NCBI GenBank assembly: GCA_030248215.1
Contig: JASANG010000320.1
Span: forward strand, 33,608-97,607
Length of the DNA stretch: 64,000 nt
Source of the DNA: Enoplolaimus lenunculus
Lineage: Eukaryota; Nematoda; Enoplea; Enoplida; Thoracostomopsidae
Reading direction: 5' to 3'
Part shown: in pieces, positions 20,601 through 31,394 of the stretch
Position numbering within the stretch: position 1 is the first letter of the stretch
Layout of the letters: each line of letters opens with the position of its first letter
Notes under the pieces: model-generated
What the model saw: the letters and a program-made list of their open reading frames with translations, nothing else
The model's database searches: none
What the model was told of the DNA's origin: nothing
Translations under genes and position numbers: made by a program

Positions 20601-22344
20601 TTTAACCATGGGTTCACTTTCTAGATCCACCGTTTTGCAACATTGGTGTGGAATCGTTTTTTGAAAGGATGTCTTCACAGCAAACACGAGCAGTGTGCTC
20701 GGATAACCTCAGATTAACCCCTGAAAAATTTTGGATCCATCCTACGTTGGCTGCCCCTACCCTGCAGTTTGGTGAAAGCGCCCACCCCTGTCTACTTCGG
20801 CACTTGGGTACTCCTCCCGCAAAGCAAAACTAGCGCATGAAACTTTTTCTTTTACAACTTTGTATAAAAAAGAACATGGGACGTGTGTGAGGGGAGGGAT
20901 AAGTTTGAGTAAAGCCTGCTCTTTTACCGTCGGCCCGTAATTAATGCTTGCCACGGGAAATCAGCCCCTTTTGAAAAGCTTTGGTCCGCCTAGAAAACTT
21001 TCAATCTTTCGTGCAAGTCATTGAAAACACTTGTATGCCACTCCTGGAAAATTTTTGGGGACCCATAGCAGGGTGAGCCGGCTACGGGCTTGTTAACAGT
21101 CCCACCGAAAAATGAAACCGTCCCAAAAGTAACATGGATCCACTTTTTAATATTTTCAGCAAAGCAAGCTGGATTTCGAATAAGTTTGTTTCAGAAATTA
21201 GCCCCGCTTCTAAAGACAGCAGCGACTCGATATGGAATCCGGGAAGGGACCGGAACCCGAATGAGTATTGCACGTTCCGGTGTGATCAATATCAGTTCAG
21301 TAATGGGGTCAATTACACGAAGTTCTGGCGGATATTACAGCTACCGGATGTCAAAGGTATAATTTACTTAGTTAAAAAAATATGCACACATTTGCATTAT
21401 GGTTACGCACCGGAAAAACCAACGGAAAAATGTTTTTTCTGTTATTTTTCCGATTTTTTTCGAGGGGTGGAAAAAACTAAAAAACTTTTTACAAAATTTT
21501 TCTAGCATATGGCAAGCGTGGCCAATGTAAAGAACGGGGACGGAACAGTAGTATAAGCGTATTCCTTAGCCTAAGCCTAAACATATGCCTCAGCCTAAAG
21601 TCTAAGCAAAAAATTAGTGTAAAAATTAAGCTCAATTTGTTCCAGTTCCACAGAAAAACGTTCCGTTCCTGGTTTGATTGGACAGACCAGACATTTCTTG
21701 CCCATTGTGTTCTCTGTACCCGCGAGCAGACGTAACTTCTGAGAATCTGCGAAATTTGGTCACCCGACAAATTGTCGCCCGACTGTGGCGTAAGCCTTAA
21801 CCTAACCATAGTCGTAAGCATAATCCCAGTCATAATGATGAATGACAAATTGTAAAGTCGACAACATTTTGGATTACCAATTGTCGGTTGACGAGTTGTT
21901 GGCGGCGAACTGATGTGATACTAATTTCTGTTAGATTGCTCATAAATTTACGTTGTAAGGATCTGTACGAAGGTTTTAAACTTACAAGCAAGGTTGAAAA
22001 TTTTCTAGGGAGAGGCCATAATTATTCCAGGGGGGGGGGCGTGAGACTCTTTCCACCTTCTGCTACGGGCCTGCACACGTACGAGTTGTGAGTGCAAAAC
22101 ATTGTTTTTGATATTTTAGGCAGCACTAAACATGGCTACAAAATCAATGGCCGAAGATCTTAAATCAAACGGAATAATGGTCGTCGCATTTCATCCTGGC
22201 TGGGTCCGAACTCGAATGGGTGGGATCAACGCCAAGATTGAAGCAACAGACGCCGTTCGTAGTATGTTACGCACTGTAACTGCGCTCGATGAAACGAATA
22301 CAGGAGGATATTTTAATCGGCTTGGTGTGCCTATTGAATATTGA
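17652..22344 (+). CDS. Short-chain dehydrogenase/reductase, C-factor-like (multi-exon)
   Basis: An NAD(P)-dependent oxidoreductase of the classical SDR fold; the substrate cannot be told. Exons seen: 17652-17846 (donor AGA/GTATGC), a second exon ending at 19519 (CGG/GTAAAT) whose start is uncertain (19256 fits phase; 19280-19300 is possible), 21195-21356 (TTTCAG acceptor, CAAAG/GTAT donor) and 22120-22344 (TTTTAG acceptor, TGA stop). Motifs in order: TGANRGQGL for nucleotide binding (the usual Ile is Gln), INNAG, INISS with the catalytic Ser, YRMSK giving the YxxxK pair, and FHPGWVRTRMGG with the PG motif. The length of ~280 residues fits the family. The first exon begins with a hydrophobic stretch (LTILLALSSLFTIAQC) before the Rossmann fold, so the protein may be secretory or membrane-anchored. 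The ATG must lie in an unseen upstream exon. Introns hold copies of families A, C, D, E and G. It converges on the SLC5-like gene. Confidence 0.85.
18113..18500. mobile_element. Family G inverted-repeat element (CCGGAA-rich ends)
   Basis: Lies in SDR intron 1. The left end is GGGGTGCAACCGGAAATTTA and the right end is its inverted match, ATTTCGGATGCACCCTG. Both ends carry repeated ACCGGAACCGGAA / ACCGGAGCCGGA words around an AT-rich middle. Relatives are at 29851 and 33654. Confidence 0.7.
18710..18971 (+). mobile_element. TTAGGC-like core fragment, interrupted by a family A copy
   Basis: CTTACGCTTACTCGTAG and TTTAGGTTTAGGCTTATGC at 18717-18757, and ACGCTTAAGATTATGC just left of the A copy at 18972. 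After the A copy the core words resume (CATCAGGCTTAGGTTTACAC at 19266-19285). The family A element therefore appears to have landed in a TTAA site within a C- or D-like element. Confidence 0.5.
18972..19242 (-). mobile_element. Family A MITE, reverse orientation
   Basis: TTAA on both sides; ends CCCTTTCTCACATGAATATT and CAATGTGACAAAGGG. In reverse it shows box A (TAGCCGAGTGGT) and a decayed box B. It lies in SDR intron 1, only ~10-60 bp before the second recognised exon. Confidence 0.85.
20150..20290. mobile_element. Family I transposon-like fragment
   Basis: Words GGTTGAAACAAAAACCGC, AAGTTT, AATACGCC and TTTGCTTGCGAGTTT occur in the same order as in the sequence at 31497-31562. It is in SDR intron 2. 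The reading frame across it is incidental. Confidence 0.5.
20931..21091 (+). mobile_element. Family E MITE in SDR intron 2
   Basis: Left end CGGCCCGTAATTAATGC (decayed), inside CTAGAAAACTTTCAATC, AACACTTGTATGCC and CTGGAAAATTTTTGGGG, right end GAGCCGGCTACGGGCTTG. It ends ~100 bp before the third SDR exon. Confidence 0.7.
21520..21672 (-). mobile_element. Family C MITE in SDR intron 3
   Basis: Ends GGCCAATGTAAAGAACGGGG and AACGTTCCGTTCCTGG. A short core has CCTTAGCCTAAGCCTAAAC. The right end lacks the last ~10 bp of the usual terminus. Confidence 0.8.
21751..21908 (-). mobile_element. Family D element in SDR intron 3
   Basis: CACCCGACAAATTGTCGCCC on the left and ATTGTCGGTTGACGAGTTG on the right, around a core of CGTAAGCCTTAACCTAACC and GTCGTAAGCATAATCCC. 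Confidence 0.65.
21975..22074 (-). mobile_element. Family E MITE fragment in SDR intron 3
   Basis: Contains TTACAAGCAAGGTTGAAAAT and TTTTCTAGGGAGAGGCC, the family E middle in reverse, and CTGCTACGGGCCTGC at the right. A G-run of nine lies at about 22031. Confidence 0.5.
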
Positions 22345-22749
22345 TATTTTTTAAGTAAAATTGGTGTAAATATTCTTTCAAGCTCGTTTTAGGTATACTG
22401 GATTAATGTTAGTGATCCGAAACACCGTGGCAAATCCAGTAATTCTCGATGGATCAATCCGAGGTTGATAGAGCACTCTCTTCCCGACCAAACCCTGATG
22501 AAAATAAATGCCAATTGCAACGGGAATTGTGAACTGCCGGACCGAAAGGATGAAACCGGCCTTGCGCAAAACAGCAATTGCGTCTCAGACTTATTATTTG
22601 GGGCTGCGTGGATTCTGGCTGTTCCATTTTTGAAGTCAGAAATTTTTGCATAGGTAATATATAAAATGGCAATTTTTTTATGAAAACCTGTTAAAGTTCC
22701 TGTCATACATATTACTAAATTTTGGGATCAGCTGCTTCGCCCTTGGCAA

Positions 22750-23358
22750 TATATATGTCGTGCCCCGAACAGCCACTTGCCACAATTGGCAACTAGAACG
22801 TCCCAAACGACACTTTCTGTTCGGGGCAGCCCAAACAACTAACCGAAATGCAGACTAATTTTGATTGGTTGCTCAGGTTTCAATTTATTCGGGAGCACTA
22901 ACTTCACAGTAGATATTTGCCTTCACCATATGTTTGTAAATCATAAACTAAACAAGGTTTACATATGTGAAGGATTACAAAGATGCAGTTTGTTTGTCTA
23001 ATCAAAACTATAGAAATAAAAATAGCATTACCCACATAACGTTGTATTCGATTAAACATGACGGCACATGCTAACACAGCTTCATTTGTTTTCTATATAA
23101 TCCTTGTTTAGTTAATACTTTACAAATACACTGAAGCCAAAAAATTATGGTGCAAGTGAATTTTCTCGAACGCAGTCAAGCCTGAACATCCAATCACAAA
23201 CAGTTTGTATTCCACCAGCTATTTGGTCCGTATAATACTCAATCTTCCAATCAAGTTTGTATTCCAGTAGTTGTTTGGGCTGATCTAAACAGCAGTTGTT
23301 GTTTGAGACGTCTCTGTTGCCAACTGGGGCAAACAGCTGTGTGGGGCACGACATATAT
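22750..23358. mobile_element. Family L inverted-repeat element between two convergent genes
   Basis: About 609 bp with ~60-bp inverted ends: TATATATGTCGTGCCCC at the left and its perfect complement GGGGCACGACATATAT at the right. Further in, TTGGCAACT...ACGTC...CAAAC pairs with GTTTGAGACGTC...AGTTGCC-type words, roughly 80% matched by eye. TA lies at both edges. There is no coding frame. It separates the 3' ends of the SDR gene and the SLC5-like gene. Confidence 0.8.
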
Positions 23359-23522
23359 TACATCTTAACGTATCAGATTTTATTTCTGGGAAAACACAAA
23401 CAATAAATGAGATAAACACGAATATTTATACCCCTGTCTAGTATAGGTTCACTATTAACAAAACCCGAAACTTTGAAAACATACATCTAACTTTTGGATC
23501 CGTGTTTTGGTTGAAAAATACT

Positions 23523-24388
23523 TCACTGGTGATTACGATTTGCTCGGCGCAGGGTTTCATAAAGTTTCACATTGCTATAATGAGTATCTGGTAGCAACTG
23601 ATCAGGGTCACTCATATCGTCATTAATATCAAAAACCGATGCCCCCAAACTACCCTCTGGCACTTCACCGGTTGCGAAACCGTTTTGAATAGTCAAATTT
23701 CCATTTTCAATCCATGACTGTGGCCGATAAAATCCACCCCCATCGCTTCCTGGGGTTGCTCCCATTAAACTCATCCGACACCACAAATAGCCAGGACTTG
23801 CCGTAGAAGCAGTTCGCCGGTATTGGCGCCTGCTCCGTAGCCTGTGAAATCCCAAATTACCGTTTGGGTCGCATTGAAATTTTGATGCAGTTGACAGATT
23901 TGATGCCCAAATAGTGCCGCAATTTGATACGGAGCAGGAGACTAGATTCCAGTCAAGGTAGTAAACATCGGAACAGCCACCAGATATAATACTAAACAGA
24001 AAACCTACTAAAAATGTGACCAGTGCCGATATGAAGCATCCTAATAAGACAGTAGTGTTATAGAATCCTATTGATTGTTCATGAAACCGACTCGATTCTG
24101 ATTTGTTAAAAACTGACCATACAGGAGATGTTAAGTTGATTTTGGAAATTGACCAATAAAAATCTGTTAAATTGTCCAATTTTGCCTTTTCCACTGCTGA
24201 TGTTAAAAATGTTCTATTTAGATTAAACGATTCTGTTGTGTTTTCCGTAGACTCGGATGCTATTGGCTGCTCAGGAAACAGGCTCGATTCTGATTGGTTG
24301 GAATCCAAAAAAGGAAGATGTGTTAAGTTGCCTAAATTTGAATTTTCGACTGTTGTTGTTAACATTGCTGTATTTTGATTTAACGATT

Positions 24389-24437
<49 letters not shown>

Positions 24438-26954
24438 CGTCGTCGTCGTCGTAGTCGTCGTTGTTGTTATTGATGTTGTTATTGTTGCTGCTGTTGTTGA
24501 ACAATTTATTCCTATTTGCTGTTCAAAAAATTGGCTCGATTCAGATTGGCTGGAATTCGACCAACGAGAATTTCTTATATTTTTTAATTTAGAATTTTCG
24601 ACTGGACGCGTTGAAAATGCTTTAATTTGATTAGAAGATTCGGTGTTGTTGCTATCTGACCCTATTTGCTTTTTACTGTTTGGCTCTACAAACTGTGGAA
24701 CGGTCCTGGGTTGAAGATCTATCACAAAATTGCTCTGATTTGGCTTCAAACTATTAATTTCGTTTAAGCTGTCGATTAAACTTTGCCGTAAACTGGTCCT
24801 GTTGCCAAAATTTGAGCCTAGTTTCAGTTCAAACATTCCAGATATATTCTTGCCATTTTTCAGTTGAGACACCGTTGGAAATTCCTCAGACAAAGCGTTA
24901 GACTGATTAGCTTTGAAAGTGTTCCAGTTTAAACTGGCGTTCAGTTGGTTGTCAGTGCGGTTATTTATGTCAGAAACGTCGCTTTGTAGCTGTGTCAAAT
25001 TTGTGAAATTTTGTCGGCCAAAATTTAGCTCAAATATTTCTAGGTCTAACTTTTTTGAAAGATTGTGGTTTACGGTGGATTTACTGTGATAATTGGGCGA
25101 GGTACTGTAGTTTAATAGCTCAACGGAAACTGTTTTAATGCTATCGTTTTTAGTCACATTACTGATAGTAATGTTAGAAATATTGGAGAATAACTTCGTT
25201 AGATTATCAGATGATGGCTCGTAAATTAAATTGAAACTTCCGCTGCCAAAATTTAAATTTTGTGTCGTAAAGGGCAAGGTGTAGAATGCAGTCAGCACTA
25301 GCGTGCCTGCTGTTAACCCGATAAGTGTTCCGGTTGCATTAGAGCATGGACAAACCGCTGCCAGCAGTAACGCACCAATCAAAGGACCGCAAATGCATCC
25401 AGCCAATAGGAAACCATTTGGAGGTAAGACAAAATGACAAATAGTTCCGTTAGCCAATAAGATTGCACCAAGCGTAAAAACAATAACACCTACAAAAATT
25501 GATCCAATCCAATATCGCGATTTCCACTCTTGTTGTTGATCTGTGCGCAACTGTTGAATTTCATGTAAAAGACGAGGTTGTATCCTGCAGAATTGAAAAC
25601 CATTTAGGATATTTTCGCTGATTAACATGGAAGTTGTATAGATTTTGTATGATAAACTAAAGCCTATCACGGCAAACAGGAGACCTCCGATTAACCATCG
25701 GAACGCCAGACTTCCGTCATAAGGCGTGTAGAGCGTGATTAGCGATGAAACTAGATCTGCAATTTGCTTAGGGCTCCTAATTCGTTTTGAAATTCTATCA
25801 GTAGGGGGTACAATGTTCTCTGTTAGGTTGTGACGTAGGGGATGATGCTGACCAAAGAGTGTTGACAATCCACTGAACATTGTTATAGGGTAGAACCAAA
25901 CACCAAATGAAACCCCGATGAGAAACAATGAACAAACGGCAGTCAAGAGAAATACGGCACGAGCTCTGGCTAAGGACCATCTTGAGAAGGTATAGGCAGT
26001 GACGGCTACCTGGTCACAGACTAAGGTATAAACGAATACAACCAAAGAGCCACAAGAAATAGTTGCAACGGAAAGCCATGAGTATTCCACCCCGTGTTCC
26101 TGAGGTCCTCCCTCGTTTACCGTAGCCAAGTTGCTGGTAATCACCAAGAGTTGGGTTAGGTTCACGTCAGACTCAAGGAGTTCAGCATTTGTTGTAGCGT
26201 TAAGCTTATTTCGACCAACCAAAACTAATAACCCAATAACCGAGGTCGCGTAAAATAAGCTCATTGCGAAATAAATTTTAGACTGACTAAAGCAAGCTGT
26301 AATTGTAATTAATCCAATTATCACACAGCTTAGTAGCGTTAATGGGAGCTCTTCTGACAGGGGGTGCAGCAAAAATGTAGGATCTGTCAAATGTGTTTGA
26401 GTGAAGTTTTCCATTTGTCTTCCCATAGCACAGTCGGTTGAATTTGTTGTGTAAGCTGTCCCCACGCTAAACATTAACACTGCTAATAGAACGCAGTAAA
26501 TTACATTAATTGCAATATTAATGCAGCCAGCCACAGTTGTAACACAGTTAACCAGTTGAATATTATTCATTACTCCGAGTCTGCGCGTCAAATATTGAGT
26601 CACAGTGATTGGTTGAGCATAATGAATAACTGGTAAAAGTATCCAATAGCAAATCGCGATCGAAATTACATAACTAGCCAAAATTAAACCTAACAGCAGG
26701 GGTTGTTGATATGTTTGAGATACGATATACGGAACAGATATTACGGCATGAGGACCCCAATGAGCTAACGCGGTCCCGAGTGAAATTAATATTTGAGGAT
26801 ACAATTGTAAAGTATGAGCTGTGCGGTTGGTGAAACTTGAGATGAGTGCGTAAGCAATGCTTGTAATTGCAGTAAAAGCAGTCGGAATGATTAGTAAAGA
26901 AATGTATATTATATAATTAGGAATAATTACTTCATTATTAGTAGTATTATTCAT
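23523..26954 (-). CDS. SLC5-like sodium/solute symporter with large Asn/Thr/Ser-rich insert
   Basis: A 1143-residue membrane protein from one uninterrupted frame (ATG at 26954, TGA at 23523). About 13 hydrophobic segments in SLC5 order: near residues 14-39, 52-76, 86-110, 136-166, 203-221, 228-246, 291-318, 332-357, 419-440, 481-502, 514-537, 541-562 and 966-993. The clearest family signature is residues 523-546 (GPLIGALLL, then SNATGTLIG), equal to the GPLLG...WANxKGAxxG block before the last SLC5 helices. Residues 432-449 (SLSYKIYTTSMLISENIL) match the helix with Na+-site Ser/Thr. Usual SLC5 proteins have ~600-670 residues; here a loop of ~400 residues (about 565-965) precedes the last helix, rich in NxS/T sequons, with a poly-Thr run near 827-855. 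The loop is presumably extracellular and mucin-like. The substrate is unknown. The lack of introns contrasts with its neighbours and suggests a retrocopy or intron loss; the frame is intact. Confidence 0.8.
24391..24473 (+). repeat. (GTT)n/(GTC)n microsatellite coding for poly-Thr
   Basis: About 15 GTT units followed by GTC, GTA and GTT units. In the SLC5-like gene (minus strand) they are read as ACA/ACG, giving a Thr run. The other two minus frames would give poly-Asn and poly-Gln and are not used. Repeat number is expected to vary between individuals while keeping frame. Confidence 0.9.
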
Positions 26955-27029
26955 AGTTTAATAGTATTCTTATAGAAAATACTAAATTTTGGTTAATTTG
27001 AATTTTGCCTTATGTACATTCCGCAATAA

Positions 27030-27191
27030 GGCCAATGTAAAGAACAGGGGCGGAACAGTATTATAAGCATATTCATAAGCCTAAGCCTAAACCTAAGCCT
27101 AATCCAAGCAAAAAAAATGTCTAAAGCTGAAGCTTACTCTGTTGTAGTCCCACAGAAAAACTTACCGCCCGTGATCTTTATATATATGGGC
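27030..27191 (-). mobile_element. Family C MITE upstream of the SLC5-like gene
   Basis: Ends GGCCAATGTAAAGAACAGGG and GTGATCTTTATATATATGGG, inverted. The core has CCTAAGCCTAAACCTAAGCC. The flanks share CAATAA on both sides. It lies 75 bp upstream of the SLC5-like start codon, i.e. in its promoter region. Confidence 0.85.
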
Positions 27192-27969
27192 CCACAATAA
27201 CAAGCGTACACTAGGTAACAATTTTAGTCAATGTATCCCAGTAGCACACCACCAGCAGCGCACTAGATTTAAACAAGGTGCAGCTGTACAGTGCAATTTC
27301 TGCACTGAGCACCAGATGCGCTATTAAGTACGATCGTGGTTGTTGTACCGTCGTACAACCGAAATGTTACATTATTGTAAATTCCAGTGAGGTGATTTTA
27401 ACTCAGAATGTGTTGAATCCACTTTGCAGTCTGAGCTCTGAGTTAGGTCTTTCAGAACTCACAATTCAGAATTGTTCGAACTCATTCTGGGTTAATTAAT
27501 CAAATATATATAATTCTATCTCTGAATTGACCAATGAAGTCATTGGAATTTTTACAGCGCTGGCGCACGTTAGTTATTGTGAATTGTGTATCACATTACG
27601 TAATTCTGACCCGTCAGCGGTGAACGCTACGCAGTTGACACCAAAATCATTTTCAGTTTCGCCGGTAATCCTTTACATCCATCGAACTAATCAGGAAATT
27701 CACTTTATAATCGCCTTTTGCGTTTCAAATTTCATTTTCAAAAACACTTTTTGTAAGCGAAAAAACTGAAATCAATGCGGTTAATGAACCACAACTGTGG
27801 TTCCTCAACAAATTCCGACCGAAATGTGTAGTTCCGATTCCCATTTGAATATCACTTTTAATCCAAATAAAACCAACTAACCTATTAACTATTATTCTGC
27901 TTACTGCTACGCTTTCACTAAAACATCGTTTCAATGTTGCTTTAATTTCGAAGCTTAATTTTAAAATGC
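27192..27969. other. No gene seen
   Basis: Upstream of the SLC5-like gene. AT-rich; nothing recognised. Confidence 0.5.
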
Positions 27970-27977
27970 ATAAAAGC

Positions 27978-28152
27978 CAGTGGCGGATCCAGGATCTCAA
28001 AATGGGGGCCCCCAAAATTTCACAGGTAATAAACTTACTTTTGACCCATACACAAACCACGAACTATTGTCACAAAATTGCTATATAATTTTTGTCGAGA
28101 TGCTGTTGGGGGGGCCCCACGGCCGAGGTGGCCCCCCATGGATCCGCCATTG
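27978..28152. mobile_element. Family F hAT-like MITE with perfect 8-bp target duplication
   Basis: Starts CAGTGGCGGATCCAGG and ends CATGGATCCGCCATTG, inverted ends of ~15 bp. ATAAAAGC lies immediately outside at 27970-27977 and again at 28153-28160. This is the diagnostic hAT arrangement. The 175-bp inside has G- and C-runs (GGGGGCCCCC) and no coding frame. The perfect duplication indicates a recent insertion. Confidence 0.92.
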
Positions 28153-28515
28153 ATAAAAGCAACCGCAAAACACTGTAAGCTTCTAACGAACTATTCTTTT
28201 AACTGGACCGCTGGGTCAAACCAAGGATAATACATAGCTAGCGCTTAAACTCGATCACATCAAAGACTCTCAACTAATTTAGAAACAACTTTAACAATCT
28301 ATTCTCATACGATTGCGTATGGCTTCAAATTGCCTGTGCAACTGTGCCTTGTAAAACGAACGCGAAGTCAAACGCAATTTTAATATTAAACCCAGCGTAA
28401 AATTTGTTGTACGGTTAAGCACAATGGTTGTGAACAAATCCGATGCCTGAATAAAAATATCTTTTCCCTCGTTGTTGCTACACCTTAAAAAGCGAACGTA
28501 GAATAGCGCTCAACG

Positions 28516-28681
28516 ACCGTGCCCGTAGCCAAGGGGAGCAGGGTTGGTCAGCCGCCCTCGAGAAATTTTGTCGCTCTACAAAATGTTCAACCTTGAAGTC
28601 AATAACAAAAACCTTTGTATGGCCCTTTGTGAAAAATTTTAACCCCTCACCGTAGCAAGGTGAGCTGGCTATGGGTCTGTG
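28516..28681 (+). mobile_element. Family E MITE
   Basis: Left CGTGCCCGTAGCCAAGGGGA, right AGGTGAGCTGGCTATGGGTC, inside AAAATGTTCAACCTTG and ACAAAAACCTTTGTATG. Confidence 0.8.
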
Positions 28682-29437
28682 AACCGCTTAGCTCTACAGA
28701 ATTCGAACCAAACTTTCCGCAGTCATTTCACGCTCAGTGCTGTCCCTTTGCGCTTCATGGAGAATAAAAACCTCACTAAATAGTTCAACTACCAAAAATA
28801 AGTACTATAAACATACGCATAAGCGTAGCGTTTCATTTCGTGAGGAAATCACTTCGACCATTAAAGATAGGTTGCGGGAGAGGGAAGCGAGCTAGAAAAA
28901 TTGGTCTGACCGGTTAATTTCAAAACATGATGGCAGTGGCCACCATTCTTATCCCTACAGGAGTTTCAAGCGTATATGTTCCTTATATGTACCCTCATTC
29001 TTCACGCCTCCGACAACCGAGTACGGTTTACTGTCAAGGGCGTAGCAAGAATTTTAATCTGGGTGGGTATAACCTCGTCTAAAGGTTGTTTGCGAGCGAA
29101 CGCAGCAAGCGAAGGCGAAATTTTAACCGATGGACGTTAGTTACCCTAAAACCGGTAGAAATGGCTTTTCATCGTCTCTCCCAGGAATTTCGGCAGATAT
29201 ATGTCCCTCGTTTTGTGCGCCCTGTACAATTTACTCGGCCCCAAAAGACAGCTTTTTAGCCGCCGTCATAAACATTTCCGCTGCCACTCTGTATACCGCC
29301 CAATGACCAAAAATGTGATTATTGTAGAGCAAAGACAGAAAAATGCCACACGCTTGTATGTATGAACGAAGGCTTATATTATCGGCTATATACGCTCTGT
29401 GTAGACTACCAGTTCGCTGGTTTGAACTTTTGCGCAT
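28682..29437. other. No gene seen; GCGAAGCGA-type fragment near 29.09 kb
   Basis: GGGCGTAGCAAGAATTTTAA at 29039 and GCGAGCGAACGCAGCAAGCG at 29093 are transposon-like words shared with other fragments here. No exon recognised. Confidence 0.4.
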
Positions 29438-29583
29438 GGACGTAACCACGGATTTCATTTCAGGAGGGTATCTCTCCTAGATAATTTTCAACCTTGCTTA
29501 TATTAAATTATCGAAAACCCTTGTATGCCCTTGCTGGAAAAATTTTAGCCTCCGGCCCGAGCAACGTGAGCTGGCAACGGGGA
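29438..29583 (+). mobile_element. Family E MITE, left end decayed
   Basis: Inside CTAGATAATTTTCAACCTTG and AACCCTTGTATGCCCTTG, right end ACGTGAGCTGGCAACGGGG. Confidence 0.7.
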
Positions 29584-29850
29584 TGAGTTCTTACCTGAGT
29601 TAAATACTTGTATTTCGAAGCGGTTTGAGGTAAGTATATCTAGATCTAGACGCAAAAACCTTCATCTCCTGCGATTCGTGTGCTACGTATTATGATGTAA
29701 TAGAATAACTTTCATGATTTTGTGAGCTGAATACAAAAGAAGAGCTGTTTGATAAATTCTAGCGCAGTGGTTTGGTTCTACAGACCTGAAATAAGTCAAT
29801 CTTGAAGTTGGAATTTGGTAAACCAGTTGATGTTCCCAGAATGGCTACGG
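29584..29850. other. No gene seen
   Basis: Nothing recognised. Confidence 0.5.
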
Positions 29851-30220
29851 CGATGGTGCCACCGGAAGTGAAAAATACCGGAGCCGGAGCCGGAGCTGGA
29901 AGTCAACGAATCTTGCCGGAACCGGAGGTGAGGCGAATTTAGGTAGTAAAAACGACAGTGAATTAGTTAATTTTAGCCAATATCTGCAATATGTTGTAAA
30001 GTTGTTTGGTTTTACGCTAATTTTCTTCTAAATTTCGTAAATTTTTTCCTGAAAATTAATGACAAAAGTAAAACGAAACGCGCTAAACAGAAAAATTTTG
30101 CAAAATTATGCTAAATTTTACTACTGAATTTGCCGGAACGTCCGGTAAAAATTTTACCGGAACCGAAACCGGAGCCTGTCTGCCGGAGTCGGAACCAGAG
30201 ACAGACCTCCGGTTGTGCCC
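29851..30220. mobile_element. Family G inverted-repeat element
   Basis: Left GATGGTGCCACCGGAAGTGA, followed by CCGGAGCCGGAGCCGGAGC; right CAGACCTCCGGTTGTGCCC. The AT-rich middle is shared in style with the copy at 18113. A family B copy starts six bases further on. Confidence 0.65.
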
Positions 30221-30225
30221 TACGC

Positions 30226-30585
30226 TACTGTATTGACCCGAATAAGAGGGGGTAATAAGAGGGGGTCCCCATTTTGAGTCCCAATCAATAGGAGTCCGTA
30301 TCCCTAATAAGAGTCCGTGAGCGGATAGAGTCCCTTAACCCTAATTAGAGTCCATAAATAGAAATTATCCCTAATTGTAGCGCATAAATGACTCCAGGAC
30401 CAAGATGCAAGGCAAAAACCGTTTAATTCAACGCATAGTTGCAATACCGGATATATATCAGTATGGAATGGTGGCGCAGGGCTGATTCAAAATAAATAAC
30501 AGTCCGTAACCGAATAACAAGGGGGCTACCCTCTAGAGAAGCCAAATAAATATCAGTCCCCCCTCGTATTCGTGTCACTACAGTA
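30226..30585 (-). mobile_element. Family B MITE, reverse orientation
   Basis: Starts TACTGTATTGACCCGAATAA and ends TATTCGTGTCACTACAGTA. It is ~85 bp shorter than the copies at 7663 and 9781 because part of the middle is missing. Confidence 0.85.
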
Positions 30586-31394
30586 CGCTTTTCCGGCCGA
30601 GAAATAACATATTATCACTTGTGTAAAATAAAAATTTCAAACCAATTCACTAGAATAAGCCGACTGTCCTTGATTTATTTCGTTTCTACTGCAACTGCAT
30701 TCTAAAGCGAATTTATCGAAAGCGAAACATTTCATGCCAAGCTTTACAATTTATAGTACATCTTTTAAGGGTTTGAACTTTTATTTCAAAGCGTTTGCGT
30801 GTACCAGACCGTACTCGAACGGAAACTAACGACTGCTGATTGGGCTAATTCTGTGAATAAAGGACTCCACTGATTTGTTCGAAGGGTGAACAGCCTTCAT
30901 CCTGTGTGCCTTAGGGAACGCTTGTTTATGATGCTATTTAGTGGTCATCACATGGGAAACGAAGATTCGATGTGATAACAAAGTTCTTGTCCTTATACTT
31001 AAAGTGATTGGAAAATTGCATTCAGAAGATTGTTTCAGATGCAAGTTTATTACTTAGCTACAAGCTTAGGCATAATATATACCTTTTTGTGGTTAGAGTT
31101 TATCAATAGGTTTAGGCTAAACGGTACGCTTTCTGAACAGCATTGGCCAATGAGCCCATAAGTTTTTTGTGCTTGCAGACCTGCAATTTATTGGCAAGAT
31201 AGAGACTCTCACAAAACGAGTGACATTACTGTCGTCTTCTGTGGTTGTGGTTCTGCTGGCTTGTTGGCGTTTAAAATCAGTATTAATACAAGCGCTTTGG
31301 TGCAAGTTCGCAAAAATCAAACTTACAATGCAATAAAACTCGTTATAAAATTTGTCAACCGTAACGAAATTGTAAAAGATCTCAGTTTTAAAAA
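30586..31394. other. No gene seen
   Basis: AT-rich; nothing recognised. Confidence 0.5.

Noticed and set aside
24271-24504. Poly-Asn reading frame and poly-Leu frame on the other strand
   Set aside because: They are alternative frames of the GTT microsatellite inside the much longer SLC5-like frame.
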